Positions 42,020-52,768 of a DNA stretch of 64,000 nucleotides are shown here, piece by piece. The translations under genes were made by a program, and so were the position numbers. Source of the stretch: Calothrix sp. NIES-4105 (GTDB lineage Bacteria; Cyanobacteriota; Cyanobacteriia; Cyanobacteriales; Nostocaceae). Where the stretch lies: contig NZ_AP018290.1 of the NCBI RefSeq assembly GCF_002368415.1, positions 7,493,717-7,557,716 on the forward strand. Direction: 5' to 3'. A model generated the notes under the pieces. The model did not search any database. It was not told the DNA's origin and saw only the letters and a list, made by a program, of their open reading frames with translations. Each line of letters begins with the position of its first letter. The first letter of the stretch is position 1.

Positions 42020-42331
42020 TTACTTAAATCCTCCAATACATAGTTCTTCAAACTTAGCTTGTAAGTCTTTCTCAGTGGCGCCGCAATAGTAATATTTTTT
42101 CTCTAGTAAGTTTGCTAGGTAATATCCATGCTGTCCACCATTAATGCGAAATAATTCGATAAATACATCTTTTTTACTTGTCCCAAAAAATGCTTCTATA
42201 TCTAAAGTTTTCAGATTAAGGGTAGGTAAAGTTGTCAGATTACAAAATAGGGTTGGACGTTCAAAAGCCCAACCTACTTTACCATTCCGGATTTCATGTT
42301 TGATTTGGGCGCCAACACAGAGGATATACAA
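42020..42331 (-). CDS. Hypothetical protein (about 103 aa)
   Basis: The frame starts at TTG (42331) with no internal Met, so the true start is uncertain. The N-terminal part crosses a GGTTGGGCTTTTGAACGTCC dispersed repeat. The C-terminal part looks like genuine protein: LDIEAFFGTSKKDVFIELFR, NGGQHGYYLANLLEKKYY and KDLQAKFEELC. It lies downstream of the toxin-like gene and its neighbour on the same strand and could be a second accessory of that module. Confidence 0.5.
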   Translation of the reverse strand: MYILCVGAQIKHEIRNGKVGWAFERPTLFCNLTTLPTLNLKTLDIEAFFGTSKKDVFIELFRINGGQHGYYLANLLEKKYYYCGATEKDLQAKFEELCIGGFK

Positions 42332-42360
42332 GCGTCATAATGTCACAGCATCTTTGTTTA

Positions 42361-42720
42361 CTAAGCTTTAACTGCTGGTAAGTGAACAGTATCGCTTTTG
42401 TCAACTTCTAAAGTCTTGTCTCGTTTCAAAAACTCATCTAAAAGTTGGAAAAAGTATGTAAAAGCTTCTTTTTCGTCTACTGAGTAGAGCAAAATAATTT
42501 TATCCCAAGAATTAACTGTTTTTACATCGAATTTTTGTTGTAGCCACGGTTGGAAATTTTTATAAAAGTCGCTTTCACTCTCTTGATTTTCTAATCTCAT
42601 TTCTCGACGAGCAAATTGGTAGCCCACTAAAAACATTCTTAGAGAAGTTATTGAGGCAGTACCCAAATACATTCCAGGTCTTTGCTTAATTTTTTCTAGC
42701 AATTCGTATAATTTACTCAT
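42361..42720 (-). CDS. Small protein, candidate immunity partner
   Basis: A 119-residue protein: MSKLYELLEKIKQRPGMYLG, then ASITSLRMFLVGYQFARREM and a helical C-terminus (FTYFFQLLDEFLKRDKT). Proteins with the RPGMYLG beginning are widespread as small cyanobacterial hypotheticals. It is 29 bases downstream of the papain-fold toxin candidate, the typical place of an immunity gene, so a neutralising role is an inference from context only. Confidence 0.6.
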   Translation of the reverse strand: MSKLYELLEKIKQRPGMYLGTASITSLRMFLVGYQFARREMRLENQESESDFYKNFQPWLQQKFDVKTVNSWDKIILLYSVDEKEAFTYFFQLLDEFLKRDKTLEVDKSDTVHLPAVKA

Positions 42721-42749
42721 ATTGTCTCCTTGTTGTAGTTCTATAATCT

Positions 42750-43127
42750 TTAAAATTTTTCAATTATTTCTATTTCAAACTCGTCGCTAAAGGAGTGAAA
42801 ATCTCTAATCCAATCTTCTCTAGGCATTCCCATTTTTGATAAATTGTCAAAAACTTTTCCCCTAACTTCAACCCCGTAATGAATACCATTTCTGGTTATT
42901 GATTCTCCGATACCACGTTGCTCTAAACGTTCACTAAGAACAAAATCTTCATCATCATACTTTGTTTCTAACTTCAGAAGAGTTCCATTAATACCATAAC
43001 TCTTGAACCATTGTACAATTGCCATAGCACACTTGTCACACTCAAGCAGTTTAAATCTACCAATAATATCTCCAAGCCGTTGGTAAATCTCTCCGTCGGT
43101 AAAGCCTATTATTTCTTCGTCACTCAT
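42750..43127 (-). CDS. Papain-fold toxin (Tox-PL-2-like) domain protein
   Basis: A 125-residue protein matching the papain fold toxin 2 pattern. LLECDKCAMAIVQWFKSYGI holds the likely nucleophile Cys33 (Cys30 nearby), NGIHYGVEVRGKVFDNL holds His83 and Asp94, and a WIRDF end follows. In larger proteins such domains are C-terminal toxins of polymorphic/contact-dependent systems; here it stands alone. No secretion module is attached. The two downstream genes may be immunity proteins. Proteolytic or deamidase activity is not known for this family member. Confidence 0.7.
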   Translation of the reverse strand: MSDEEIIGFTDGEIYQRLGDIIGRFKLLECDKCAMAIVQWFKSYGINGTLLKLETKYDDEDFVLSERLEQRGIGESITRNGIHYGVEVRGKVFDNLSKMGMPREDWIRDFHSFSDEFEIEIIEKF

Positions 43128-43268
43128 ATTTTAATGCTAACTTTGAATTTAAGCATTTAAATATAATAAAATTTATTGAGAGGAAATTTACTGTTTTTCT
43201 ATAATTTTTGACTTGTATTGTCTTTAAGCTTCTGATTTCAGTGCGTTTTAACGCGCTTGCGCTATTAG

Positions 43269-43288
43269 CCTTGGAATTAATTCCAAGG
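43269..43288. terminator. Perfect 20-bp palindrome downstream of clpB
   Basis: CCTTGGAATTAATTCCAAGG is followed by ATATTTT. It lies between clpB and the toxin-like gene. A second hairpin closer to clpB, GGACGGGCAAGGATGCCCGT (about 43316-43336), is a dispersed repeat and is a better candidate for the clpB terminator. Confidence 0.4.
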
Positions 43289-43362
43289 ATATTTTAATGT
43301 GTTGATGTTGAATTAGGACGGGCAAGGATGCCCGTTCCACAAGAGTTGCAGTTCAATTAAGC

Positions 43363-46032
43363 TTAGGCTTCTGAGGTTGTTTCTATTAATTGGACGGTTG
43401 TTGGAGTTATGGTAACTTTGGCAGGCGCCTTTTTACCAAAAGACAAACCGTGTTCTGATTTGTCGATAACAACGGTGTCTCCTGGGACAAAGGTGTTTTC
43501 GAGAATTTTGGTTGCTAGAGTGTTTTCGACTTCTCTTTGTATCGCGCGTTTTATTGGTCTGGCGCCATATGTTGGGTCATAACCTACTTCTACTAAATAC
43601 TCGCAAGCTTTTGGAGATATTTCTAAGCTGATTTTTTGGTCTGCGAGTAAGTTTTCAACTCGTTTGAGTTGAATTCTAATAATTTGACCCATTTCGCTAC
43701 GGCTGAGAGGATGGAAGATAATCAAGTCATCGACGCGGTTGACAAATTCGGGACGGAAGTGTGTTCTCAGTGATTCTAGTACACGGTTTTGCATTTTTTC
43801 ATACTGATTATCGTCCCCGGAGATATCTAAGATATGTTCGCTACCGATGTTACTGGTCATAATAATGACGGTGTTACGAAAGTCTACGGCACGTCCTTGG
43901 GAGTCTGTAATTCTACCGTCATCAAGTACTTGTAGCAGTATATTAAATACGTCTGGATGCGCTTTTTCGACTTCATCTAAAAGTACTACCGAGTAAGGAC
44001 GGCGCCGTATTGCTTCGGAAAGTTGTCCTCCTTCTTCGTAACCAACATACCCTGGAGGCGCGCCGACGAGTCGAGATACTGAGTGTTTTTCCATATACTC
44101 GGACATATCAAGACGCACTATTGCATCGTCGGAGTCAAACATAAACTGTGCTAAAGCGCGCGCTAACTCAGTTTTTCCTACACCAGTTGGTCCCATAAAT
44201 AAGAACGAACCAATAGGACGGTTGGGGTCTTTCATTCCTGCACGCGCGCGACGTATGGCAGCAGATACTTTTTCGACTGCTTCACTTTGTCCCACTACAC
44301 GCAGGTGCAAGTGACTTTCGAGTTGTAGAAGTTTTTGCCGTTCTGACTCTAATAAACGGTTTACAGGAATACCTGTCCACTTGGCAACTATTTCGGCAAT
44401 GTCAGCTTCGGTAACTTGCTCGCGTAGTAACGTCGAACCTTCGGTTTGCAAGTCTATTAATTGAGTTTCCTTTGCTTCGCGTTCGCGCTGCACTCCTTCT
44501 AACTTGCCATATTTTAACTGCGCTGCTTTATTCAAATCATACGCGCGTTCGGCTTGCTCAATTTGTACCCGCAGCTTTTCTTCTTCTTGCTTTAAGGCAC
44601 TTATTGCTTCTAATATATTTTTCTCACCTTGCCATTGGTCATTTAATTCGTGCTGTTTTTCAGTCAAGCTAGAAATTTCTGACTCAATACGCTGTAATCT
44701 TTCTCTGGTTTCTTTGGTTGCTTTTTCTTCCCCTGCTAAGGAAAGCTTTTCCATTTCCAACTGCATTAACCGTCTGTCAATGGTTTCTAACTCAGATGGT
44801 TTGGAAGTGATTTCCATTTTCAATTGTGCGGCAGCTTCGTCAACTAAGTCAATAGCTTTATCTGGTAAGAAGCGGTCGGAAATGTAACGCGCGGATAATG
44901 TGGCAGCAGCAACTAATGCACTGTCAGATATTTTAACGTTATGGTGAACTTCGTAACGTTCTTTCAAACCACGCAAAATTGAAATTGTATTTTCAACAGT
45001 AGGTTGGTCTACATAAACCTGTTGAAAACGTCTTTCTAACGCAGCGTCTTTCTCTATATATTTACGGTACTCATCCAAAGTACTGGCGCCGATACACCGT
45101 AATTCGCCACGTGCTAACATTGGCTTGAGTAAGTTTCCGGCATCCATCGAACCTTGTTGCCCAGAACCTGCACCAACAACGGTATGTAGCTCATCAATAA
45201 ATAAAACTATTTGCCCGTTCGACTCAGTAACTTCACGTAAAACTGCTTTTAAACGGTCTTCAAATTCACCTCTATACTTGGCGCCTGCAATTAAACTACC
45301 AATATCCAGCGAAATTAACTGACGGTTTTTTAAAGACTCAGGAACATCACCATTAACTATCCGCTGTGCTAAAGCTTCGGCAATAGCAGTCTTACCAACC
45401 CCAGGTTCACCAATTAATACAGGATTATTTTTACTGCGTCGTGATAATACTTGAATAACTCGACGAATTTCATCATCACGTCCAATTACAGGGTCAAGTT
45501 TCCCAGCTTTTGCAGCTTCCGTCAAATCACGTCCAAACTTTTGTAGCGCTTCGTAACGAGACTCTGGGTTTTGGTCGGTGACTTTTTGACTACCACGTAC
45601 CGTTTTAATTGTAGCCTCTAACTTCGCTACATCTAAATCAACATTTTTGAGAACTTTTCTACCAATACGCTCATCATCAACAAAACCCAAGAGCATATGC
45701 TCCACAGAAATAAACGAATCTTTCATCCGTACCCGTGCTTCTTCTGCACGGTCGAGCATCGTGTCTAAACTGCGACCTAAATACAACTGTTCGCCACGAG
45801 CAACTTTTGGCTGACGACGCGCGTAATCTTCGAGTTGTTGTAGCATTTTAGTAGAATCGGCGCCTGCACGATTAATTAAACGCGCGGCTAAACCGTTATC
45901 TTGTTGTAAGGCAGCAATAATTAAATGCTCAACATCCAACTGCTGCTGTTGGTAAGCACGAACGATATCCTGCGACTTAACAATAACGTCCCAAGCTTTA
46001 TCAGTAAATTTATCAGGGTCTGTAGGCTGCAT
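43363..46032 (-). CDS. clpB: ATP-dependent disaggregase ClpB
   Basis: An 889-residue Hsp100 chaperone. The N-domain (1-150) has [22 protein letters not shown]1 has Walker [19 protein letters not shown] near 206; a coiled-coil middle domain (about 410-525) follows; AAA2 has [18 protein letters not shown] near 612. [20 protein letters not shown] marks the start of the middle domain. It resolubilises protein aggregates with DnaK. The length and middle domain distinguish it from ClpC. Frame intact. Confidence 0.96.
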   Translation of the reverse strand: MQPTDPDKFTDKAWDVIVKSQDIVRAYQQQQLDVEHLIIAALQQDNGLAARLINRAGADSTKMLQQLEDYARRQPKVARGEQLYLGRSLDTMLDRAEEARVRMKDSFISVEHMLLGFVDDERIGRKVLKNVDLDVAKLEATIKTVRGSQKVTDQNPESRYEALQKFGRDLTEAAKAGKLDPVIGRDDEIRRVIQVLSRRSKNNPVLIGEPGVGKTAIAEALAQRIVNGDVPESLKNRQLISLDIGSLIAGAKYRGEFEDRLKAVLREVTESNGQIVLFIDELHTVVGAGSGQQGSMDAGNLLKPMLARGELRCIGASTLDEYRKYIEKDAALERRFQQVYVDQPTVENTISILRGLKERYEVHHNVKISDSALVAAATLSARYISDRFLPDKAIDLVDEAAAQLKMEITSKPSELETIDRRLMQLEMEKLSLAGEEKATKETRERLQRIESEISSLTEKQHELNDQWQGEKNILEAISALKQEEEKLRVQIEQAERAYDLNKAAQLKYGKLEGVQREREAKETQLIDLQTEGSTLLREQVTEADIAEIVAKWTGIPVNRLLESERQKLLQLESHLHLRVVGQSEAVEKVSAAIRRARAGMKDPNRPIGSFLFMGPTGVGKTELARALAQFMFDSDDAIVRLDMSEYMEKHSVSRLVGAPPGYVGYEEGGQLSEAIRRRPYSVVLLDEVEKAHPDVFNILLQVLDDGRITDSQGRAVDFRNTVIIMTSNIGSEHILDISGDDNQYEKMQNRVLESLRTHFRPEFVNRVDDLIIFHPLSRSEMGQIIRIQLKRVENLLADQKISLEISPKACEYLVEVGYDPTYGARPIKRAIQREVENTLATKILENTFVPGDTVVIDKSEHGLSFGKKAPAKVTITPTTVQLIETTSEA

Positions 46033-46534
46033 TTTAAATAGTTATGAGTTAATAGGTAGGGTGTGTGACGCAACTGAATAACCAGCTTCGTTTTGAAATG
46101 CCTAGTAGCGTCACGCACCGGCGTATGTTTGTGTCACACCACCAGATAATTAGCTTCCTTTTGAAATGCTTGGTAGCGTCACGCACCGGCACACGTTAGA
46201 AGTTTTAATTTTTGACTATAATCTATACTCGCATTTTGGCGCCTTTTCAGTAAGGCTTCATCATGCTAAAAGCGTAAGCGTCAATGCCAACTTTATTGTA
46301 GACTAGTACAATAAGCTAGCTGTTTGACCATAAAAGATTATGACATGTTAAGAGATGTTGATTTGTTTAATACTAAATATTCATTTTAACTCTTAACTCT
46401 TAAAATGGTACGGTGCGTGAAAGCGGTTTCATATTTCATTTGATTGAAGACGGTATGGTGAAATGTTGCTTACTTAAGCATTTGGAGGCGCCAACAAAAA
46501 ATTGGGACGTTTCGGGATTGTTGGTGGCGCCAGG
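46033..46534. other. Intergenic region with tandem GTCACGCACCGGC repeats
   Basis: No gene seen. Two direct copies of an approximately 46-base unit, TAGCTTC(G/C)TTTTGAAATG then TAGCGTCACGCACCGGC, lie at about 46079-46124 and 46146-46193. The unit also has an inverted GTGTGTGACGC partner near 46062. These are common dispersed repeats. The clpB and hps-unrelated promoters must lie here. Confidence 0.5.
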
Positions 46535-48220
46535 TTAAAATGAAAATACTGTTCTAAGGGTACTTTGCCAAATTGTGCCGTTATCTTTGTCGTTGTCGGG
46601 GTTGGTGACGACAGTAAATATGGGAGTTACGCTGACGCTATCGCTGAGTCTAAGGTTGTAAAATGCCTCGAAGTTGGTTTGAGTTGCGTTTCCTAAGTCA
46701 CCTGTTACAAAAGGTTGACCAACTGCTACTCCAGCAAGGGTTCCCGGTATCACGAGATTACGCTGTTGTAAACCAACTGACCAACTAAAAGGATGTGCGT
46801 CTAAATTACGGTTGATAGCGTTGTTAAATCCTTCGTAGCTTCCGTATCCAACTCTTCCAAAAAATCCAGTATTTAGATTCAGTCGATACTCGGCATTAAC
46901 ACCAACAGCGTTGATATCAGTATCGTTAACTTGAGCGTTAGTATATTGTAATTTTAATTTTAGCTGATTGCTGGGAGCATATTCAACTTCTACGCTCGCT
47001 TGGCGCCTATCTCCCCCTATCCCTTGACTTGGTTGATCAGAAGAAGCTGCTATATAAAGACCGCGCGCTGCAAATTTACTATATGAAGGGTTCCATGCTA
47101 CGGCAACACCTGCACCTGATGCACGGTCAATTTGATTTTGGACGATAAGCGGATTATTTAAAAATATACCGGAACTAAAATCAAGTCCTTCATCGTTGGC
47201 ATAAGAGTTTTTATCAATAAAATCGCGTGGCGCCATTTTTGCACCTACTGTCACCGCTAAGTCATCCTGGGGACGAAACGTGTAATACAGGCGCCTTAAT
47301 TTCAAATTTGACTCATAATCACTATAATCAAGTCCACCTGCATTCGCAAATAAACCTACACTACCTAATAAATTAAACCCTTCCCGCTGTTCGGCTCCTA
47401 CAGCATCACCACCGTTGTTACCTGACTCTAACTGCGTAAACAGTACATCTCTTTGATTGAAACTTGTTATTAAATTCAAACGAGTACGCAAAACAATAGT
47501 ACTATTGGCACTGCTTCCTCCTGTAATGGCAGCAATTTGTTGCCCAGAGAGTTTAGTTGTCGTCGAAAATTGATTTGCTTCGAGTTCGGCAGCTTTATAC
47601 TCAGTCGTGTCAATACGCTCCCTAACTTGGCTTAATACAGAAGCATACTCTTTTTGCAGGCGCCGAACAGTAATCGCATCTTGCCGAACATATTGATCAC
47701 CTATAGCTGTTCCGAGTATTCCTTCAATTTTATCAAGAGTTGCCGCCAGTGCTGCTGCAAACTCATACCGCGTCATTGGTTTATTGCCGCGAAATGTTTT
47801 GTCAGGATATGCCGATAAAATACCGTAACGTTCCATCAACGACTTTAACGCAGTATACGCCCAATCAGTTGGTTTAACGTCCGAAAGGTCGTTCACCGTC
47901 GGTACAGTCGGTAATTGGTCTAAGGCGCCTGAGTTTGTATCTTGAGTAGTCAAAGGGTCAGTAGCTATGGGGGAAAATTCTGCGACTATTACACCTGTAT
48001 CAATAGTAGGCGCCGGATAATTAGGCGCCGACAGATGCTTTTTAGTTGGCTTTAATGCAGTCTCCTCAGTTGATCTGACTGACTGCGACTGCGGAAAAGA
48101 TGCCATTGAAGGAAGACACAACTGGCTAAAAATACCGCAACTTAATAGACCGATGAGTAACTTGGGCGGTACTAAGTGCTGTTGCAACCGCATGTAATAC
48201 TTAAGGTTCAACTCCATCAC
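46535..48220 (-). CDS. SLH-domain OprB-family porin (iron uptake porin type)
   Basis: A 561-residue outer-membrane protein. A signal peptide (about 1-40) is followed by a linker with T/P-rich sequence, one SLH domain (VKPTDWAYTALKSLMERYGI to MTRYEFAAALAATL, about 110-165), a coiled coil (VRRLQKEYASVLSQVRER) and an OprB-like beta barrel (GRVGYGSYEGF, ending STLRTVFSF with terminal Phe). The SLH domain anchors to peptidoglycan-linked polysaccharide. Family members in Nostocales carry iron or solutes; the substrate here is not shown. Confidence 0.87.
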   Translation of the reverse strand: MMELNLKYYMRLQQHLVPPKLLIGLLSCGIFSQLCLPSMASFPQSQSVRSTEETALKPTKKHLSAPNYPAPTIDTGVIVAEFSPIATDPLTTQDTNSGALDQLPTVPTVNDLSDVKPTDWAYTALKSLMERYGILSAYPDKTFRGNKPMTRYEFAAALAATLDKIEGILGTAIGDQYVRQDAITVRRLQKEYASVLSQVRERIDTTEYKAAELEANQFSTTTKLSGQQIAAITGGSSANSTIVLRTRLNLITSFNQRDVLFTQLESGNNGGDAVGAEQREGFNLLGSVGLFANAGGLDYSDYESNLKLRRLYYTFRPQDDLAVTVGAKMAPRDFIDKNSYANDEGLDFSSGIFLNNPLIVQNQIDRASGAGVAVAWNPSYSKFAARGLYIAASSDQPSQGIGGDRRQASVEVEYAPSNQLKLKLQYTNAQVNDTDINAVGVNAEYRLNLNTGFFGRVGYGSYEGFNNAINRNLDAHPFSWSVGLQQRNLVIPGTLAGVAVGQPFVTGDLGNATQTNFEAFYNLRLSDSVSVTPIFTVVTNPDNDKDNGTIWQSTLRTVFSF

Positions 48221-48240
48221 ACCTGCATTTATAGTAAAAA

Positions 48241-48675
48241 TTACTTATTAACTAACTGTTGGTTAGTTTCATTCTGTGCTTCGGAACCCTGAGTACCCAA
48301 CTGTATAAGTTCTACCTTATAACCATCGGGGTCTTCAACAAATGCAATCACGGTTGAACCATGTTTCATTGGTCCTGGTTCGCGCGTAACCTTACCACCA
48401 AGCTTTTTAACTTGTTCGCAGGTAGCATAAATATCATCAACCCCAAGTGCAATATGACCATAGGCATCACCTAAATCATATTTTTCCTTGCCCCAGTTAT
48501 AAGTAAGTTCTAACACCGATGTATCAGATTCGTCACCATACCCAACAAACGCGAGTGTAAATTCTCCACCCGGATAATCTTTTCGTCGCAGCAATTTCAT
48601 ACCCAGGACGTTACAGTAAAACTTTAACGACTCTTCAAGATTGCCTACCCGTAGCATTGTGTGTAGTAAACGCAT
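48241..48675 (-). CDS. gloA: Lactoylglutathione lyase (glyoxalase I)
   Basis: A 144-residue VOC-fold enzyme that isomerises the methylglyoxal-glutathione hemithioacetal. It starts [20 protein letters not shown] (metal-binding His5), with VLELTYNWG (Glu), GHIALGV (His) and the end DGYKVELIQ (Glu), the four Ni/Zn ligands of Glo[21 protein letters not shown] is typical. The protein has a short Gln-rich tail. It lies downstream of nothing in an obvious operon; the porin is on the same strand 20 bases away. Confidence 0.93.
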   Translation of the reverse strand: MRLLHTMLRVGNLEESLKFYCNVLGMKLLRRKDYPGGEFTLAFVGYGDESDTSVLELTYNWGKEKYDLGDAYGHIALGVDDIYATCEQVKKLGGKVTREPGPMKHGSTVIAFVEDPDGYKVELIQLGTQGSEAQNETNQQLVNK

Positions 48676-48778
48676 AAATTTACTCTAAATAGCTTCCTTC
48701 TCAGATTTTAGATGCATTTCTTCATGTCATCATATCGTTTATGATTAAATAGAAGTACTAATCTACTGTTGGACAACA

Positions 48779-49006
48779 ACGAAAACTGTTCAAACTAAGG
48801 TCAAGATAGACACAAGCGGTCAACTGACGGTAAATATTCCGGTTTCCATGCCTCCGGGAGAGTATCAGGTTGTTTTAGTAATTGAAGGAAACTCACTTCC
48901 AAAAGTAAAATCGTCACTTCTTGATTTTCCTAAGCACAACCTTGGTCCTTGGAATCCTGATCTTTCTCTTCGACGCGAGGATATGTACGCTGATGACGGT
49001 AGGTAA
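48779..49006 (+). pseudogene. Orphan antitoxin-like gene with ACG in place of ATG
   Basis: A 75-codon plus-strand frame reads KTVQTKVKIDTSGQLTVNIP, VSMPPGEYQVVLVIEG and ends HNLGPWNPDLSLRREDMYAD-DGR, the pattern of a family of cyanobacterial antitoxins paired with PIN toxins. The codon where ATG is expected (48779) is ACG, and no other in-frame start follows the upstream stop. No toxin gene follows; a 28-bp palindromic repeat does. Confidence 0.65.
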
Positions 49007-49050
49007 TAACTCTATTTTTATTGATACTATTGTAAAAATTATATCTACGT

Positions 49051-49078
49051 AGAGACGCGATTAATCGCGTCTCTACAA
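49051..49078. repeat. 28-bp palindromic repeat
   Basis: A perfect palindrome with arms GTAGAGACGCGATT, related to 5137-5164 in element C. It is a widely dispersed filamentous cyanobacterial repeat, here between the antitoxin remnant and the LolA-like gene, and could act as a terminator. Confidence 0.7.
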
Positions 49079-49101
49079 TTCACGATTTTACAAATGATTT
49101 A

Positions 49102-49968
49102 TTAGAATGGACTAATTGATAAAGATTTTACTTTCTTGGCGCCTCTAGGTGGTGTAAATATAAACGTTTGCGGTGCTAGATTTTTAACTTCGGTGCGTTG
49201 CTGGATTTTTTCTATTATTGCGATATCTAACCCATCATCTTTGCCGACAATTTGCATTTGTTCCAGATTAGCTAGTTGTGGGTTAACGAAAGCGCTCAAT
49301 GTGTATCCTTGTTTTGGATCATTAAAGGAATATACGTATATTTCTTTACCTTCAAGGCTACGTGTTTCTCCTTGAATTGCTTCGTTTGCCGCTGCGCTAA
49401 TTTGTTGGATAACGTCTGGTTGGGACAAGGCGCCGCTAGCAATATATTTACCCATGTTATCAGCAAATTCAAGGAAAAATGAAGAAGAAAGACCAATTAA
49501 AAATGAATCGTTAGACTTATTAAATGCTTGAGAGGGAATTATAGCGTATTGTTGTAAGTCAGGTCTATATATATAAACTTGTTTACCATCAGAAATAACA
49601 ACCGCTGATTCTTTACTTGGTTTACCATCTTGGGTAAAAGCAATTTCAGACCTAAATTTATTTGTTGAATCGACTATAGTTTTAGTTTGTATATTAAAGG
49701 TGATATCTGTACCCTGATTTGTCCCTTTTAACTGCATTTGAGATACAGTTTGATAATTATTACCTTTAAAAAAAGTTTCTCCTGTTTTAATAAGTAATGG
49801 CAAATCTAACCGTGAAGGAGTTGTCGCAGTAGGTTTAGATGCTACTATAGATGGACTAGTCGAAGCCAAGATGGGCGCCGATACAGCATTACTATCACTT
49901 ATAAACCCTAAGTTTACAGCAATTATACTTACTGCACTTGCAATATATTTTGAAATCATATTCCTCAC
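49102..49968 (-). CDS. LolA-like/DUF2092 exported protein
   Basis: A 288-residue protein. A signal peptide (about 1-28, ending SNA) and a Ser/Pro-rich spacer precede a LolA-like incomplete beta barrel: TGETFFKGNNYQTVSQMQ, VVISDGKQVYIYRPDLQQ, GKEIYVYSFNDPKQGYTLSA and IFTPPRGAKKV. Proteins of this class bind lipids or hydrophobic ligands in the periplasm; the cargo is unknown. A 9-bp repeat array lies about 100 bases beyond its start, away from the coding side. Confidence 0.75.
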   Translation of the reverse strand: MRNMISKYIASAVSIIAVNLGFISDSNAVSAPILASTSPSIVASKPTATTPSRLDLPLLIKTGETFFKGNNYQTVSQMQLKGTNQGTDITFNIQTKTIVDSTNKFRSEIAFTQDGKPSKESAVVISDGKQVYIYRPDLQQYAIIPSQAFNKSNDSFLIGLSSSFFLEFADNMGKYIASGALSQPDVIQQISAAANEAIQGETRSLEGKEIYVYSFNDPKQGYTLSAFVNPQLANLEQMQIVGKDDGLDIAIIEKIQQRTEVKNLAPQTFIFTPPRGAKKVKSLSISPF

Positions 49969-50071
49969 ACTAAAATTCTTGAAAGGTTATTATCGTAGCG
50001 TTTCAAGTTAATGGTATAAAATTTAATATCTATACCTAGTCTAGTATAGCTGTTAAGACTAGATAATTGGC

Positions 50072-50416
50072 AACGAATACAACCCATGTAACGGATGTGA
50101 TGGATGTGACGTATGTGATGGATGTGATGGATGTGACGGATGTGACGGATGTGATGGATGTGACGTATGTGATGGATGTGACGTATGTGACGGATGTGAC
50201 GGATGTGACGGATGTGATGGATGTGATGGATGTGACGGATGTGACGGATGTGACGGATGTGATGGATGTGATGGATGTGACGGATGTGATGGATGTGACG
50301 GATGTGACGGATGTGACGGATGTGACGGATGTGACGGATGTGACGGATGTGACGGATGTGATGGATGTGACGGATGTGACGGATGTGACGGATGTGATGG
50401 ATGTGACGGATGTGAT
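50072..50416. repeat. 36-unit array of the 9-bp repeat GGATGTGAY
   Basis: 50093-50416 is 324 bases, exactly 36 units of 9 bases, consensus GGATGTGAC, with variation almost only as C or T at the last base (plus three G-to-T changes at unit position 2). Its left flank, GCAACGAATACAACCCATGTAA, is the head of the dispersed GCAACGGAT-ACAACGGAT-GTAACGGAT element. Both strands are open in several frames only because the period is a multiple of three; no gene is supported. Confidence 0.92.
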
Positions 50417-50459
50417 AGTAAGGGCGGGTTAACAAATATCCTAAAACTAAGTTTAAAAT

Positions 50460-50574
50460 CTCGTAAACCCGCCCCTACGATACTCGTAAACCCGCCCCTA
50501 CGATACTCGTAAACCCGCCCCTACGATACTCGTAAACCCGCCCCTACGATACTCGTAAACCCGCCCCTACGATA
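50460..50574. repeat. Five tandem copies of a 23-bp unit
   Basis: The unit CTCGTAAACCCGCCCCTACG plus ATA is repeated five times without change. An inverted AGGGCGGGTTAAC lies just before it (50420-50432). It follows the 36-unit array and ends 8 bases before the radical SAM gene's stop codon. Confidence 0.85.
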
Positions 50575-50581
50575 CCTAAAA

Positions 50582-51220
50582 TCACTCTGTTGCGGTTAGC
50601 TCCAAACCACCTTGATAACCAGTTATTAAACGGCTACCATCTTTAAAGATGTGAACTTCGATTTGGTCGCTTGCCCAGTTAATTTTGTCAGAGAGTGCTG
50701 GGTTGAAAACGTGGACTCGCTGGTTACTTGAAGAAACAGGAGAATTAGGAGAGTTCACCGCTAACCCTTCTACATAGGCGCCATCAATCAAAATATCAAG
50801 TTGTGTTAATAAGTCTTGGGCACCAGCTGGGGCATAATCAGATTGGAGTTGTTCTAGGGTAAAGCCAGTAAAGGACATGACGTTTAAACCTGCTGCTTTG
50901 ACCTTTTTGGCGAGGTTGGAAAGTGCAGAAGCTTGCCAGAAGGGTTCTCCACCTGAAAACGTCACTCCTTGGTTACGAGGGTCAGCGAGGATTTTTTCAA
51001 CCAGGTTATCCACAGATATGAGTTGATTAATCTCAAACGACCAAGAAGTTTCATTAAAGCAACCCGGACACTCGCGCATACACCCCTGCACCCAAACAAC
51101 CGCGCGCGAACCAGGGCCGTTTACCTCGGATGCATCAACATAGCCCATGATATTGAGATAACCAGCCGGAATTTCAAACAGTGAAACGTAAGGATGGCTT
51201 TTTTGTTGATATTGAGTCAT
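50582..51220 (-). CDS. Radical SAM activase-like protein (NrdG/4Fe-4S single-domain type)
   Basis: A 212-residue radical SAM protein with C-x3-C-x2-C (CMRECPGC, Cys47, Cys51, Cys54), GVTFSGGEPFWQASAL near 86 and a C-terminal extension. The CX3CX2C spacing and short length match glycyl-radical activases such as NrdG and the cyanobacterial 4Fe-4S single-cluster family. No class III NrdD gene lies nearby, so its partner is unknown. It would cleave SAM to make a 5'-deoxyadenosyl radical. Confidence 0.8.
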   Translation of the reverse strand: MTQYQQKSHPYVSLFEIPAGYLNIMGYVDASEVNGPGSRAVVWVQGCMRECPGCFNETSWSFEINQLISVDNLVEKILADPRNQGVTFSGGEPFWQASALSNLAKKVKAAGLNVMSFTGFTLEQLQSDYAPAGAQDLLTQLDILIDGAYVEGLAVNSPNSPVSSSNQRVHVFNPALSDKINWASDQIEVHIFKDGSRLITGYQGGLELTATE

Positions 51221-51324
51221 TTTGTTTAGTTTCTTCTGTATTGATTAAGGTATGGGTTTACTAAAAGATTACGCGGAGAGTTTGAGGACTTTGTGAGGGC
51301 GCTTAATGAATTATTTCTAATTGA

Positions 51325-52713
<1,389 letters not shown>

Positions 52714-52726
52714 CAATTTCTTGTGG

Positions 52727-52746
52727 AACAGCCTTCCGAGGCTGTT
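52727..52746 (+). terminator. Hairpin after eno
   Basis: AACAGCCT-TCCG-AGGCTGTT is a perfect 8-bp stem with a tetraloop, 14 bases after the eno stop. It belongs to a dispersed GGAACAGCCTTCCGAGGCTG family (another at about 4704) and may serve as terminator. Confidence 0.55.
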
Positions 52747-52768
52747 TCCTAAAATAGTGTTTAAACTA

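Noticed and set aside
46033-46534. CIRCE or other heat-shock operator upstream of clpB
   Set aside because: I found no TTAGCACTC-N9-GAGTGCTAA; the GTCACGCACC and GTGCTGAGT families only resemble it superficially.
50067-50435. Open frames on both strands (a TDV/MDV-type and a HIR/HIH-type repeat protein) over the 9-bp array
   Set aside because: A 9-bp period keeps every frame without stops open; the ends are arbitrary, no ribosome-binding site or homology is visible, and the array is an expanded dispersed repeat.
50093-50574. Possible CRISPR array
   Set aside because: The units are directly tandem with no unique spacers, and no cas genes are present.
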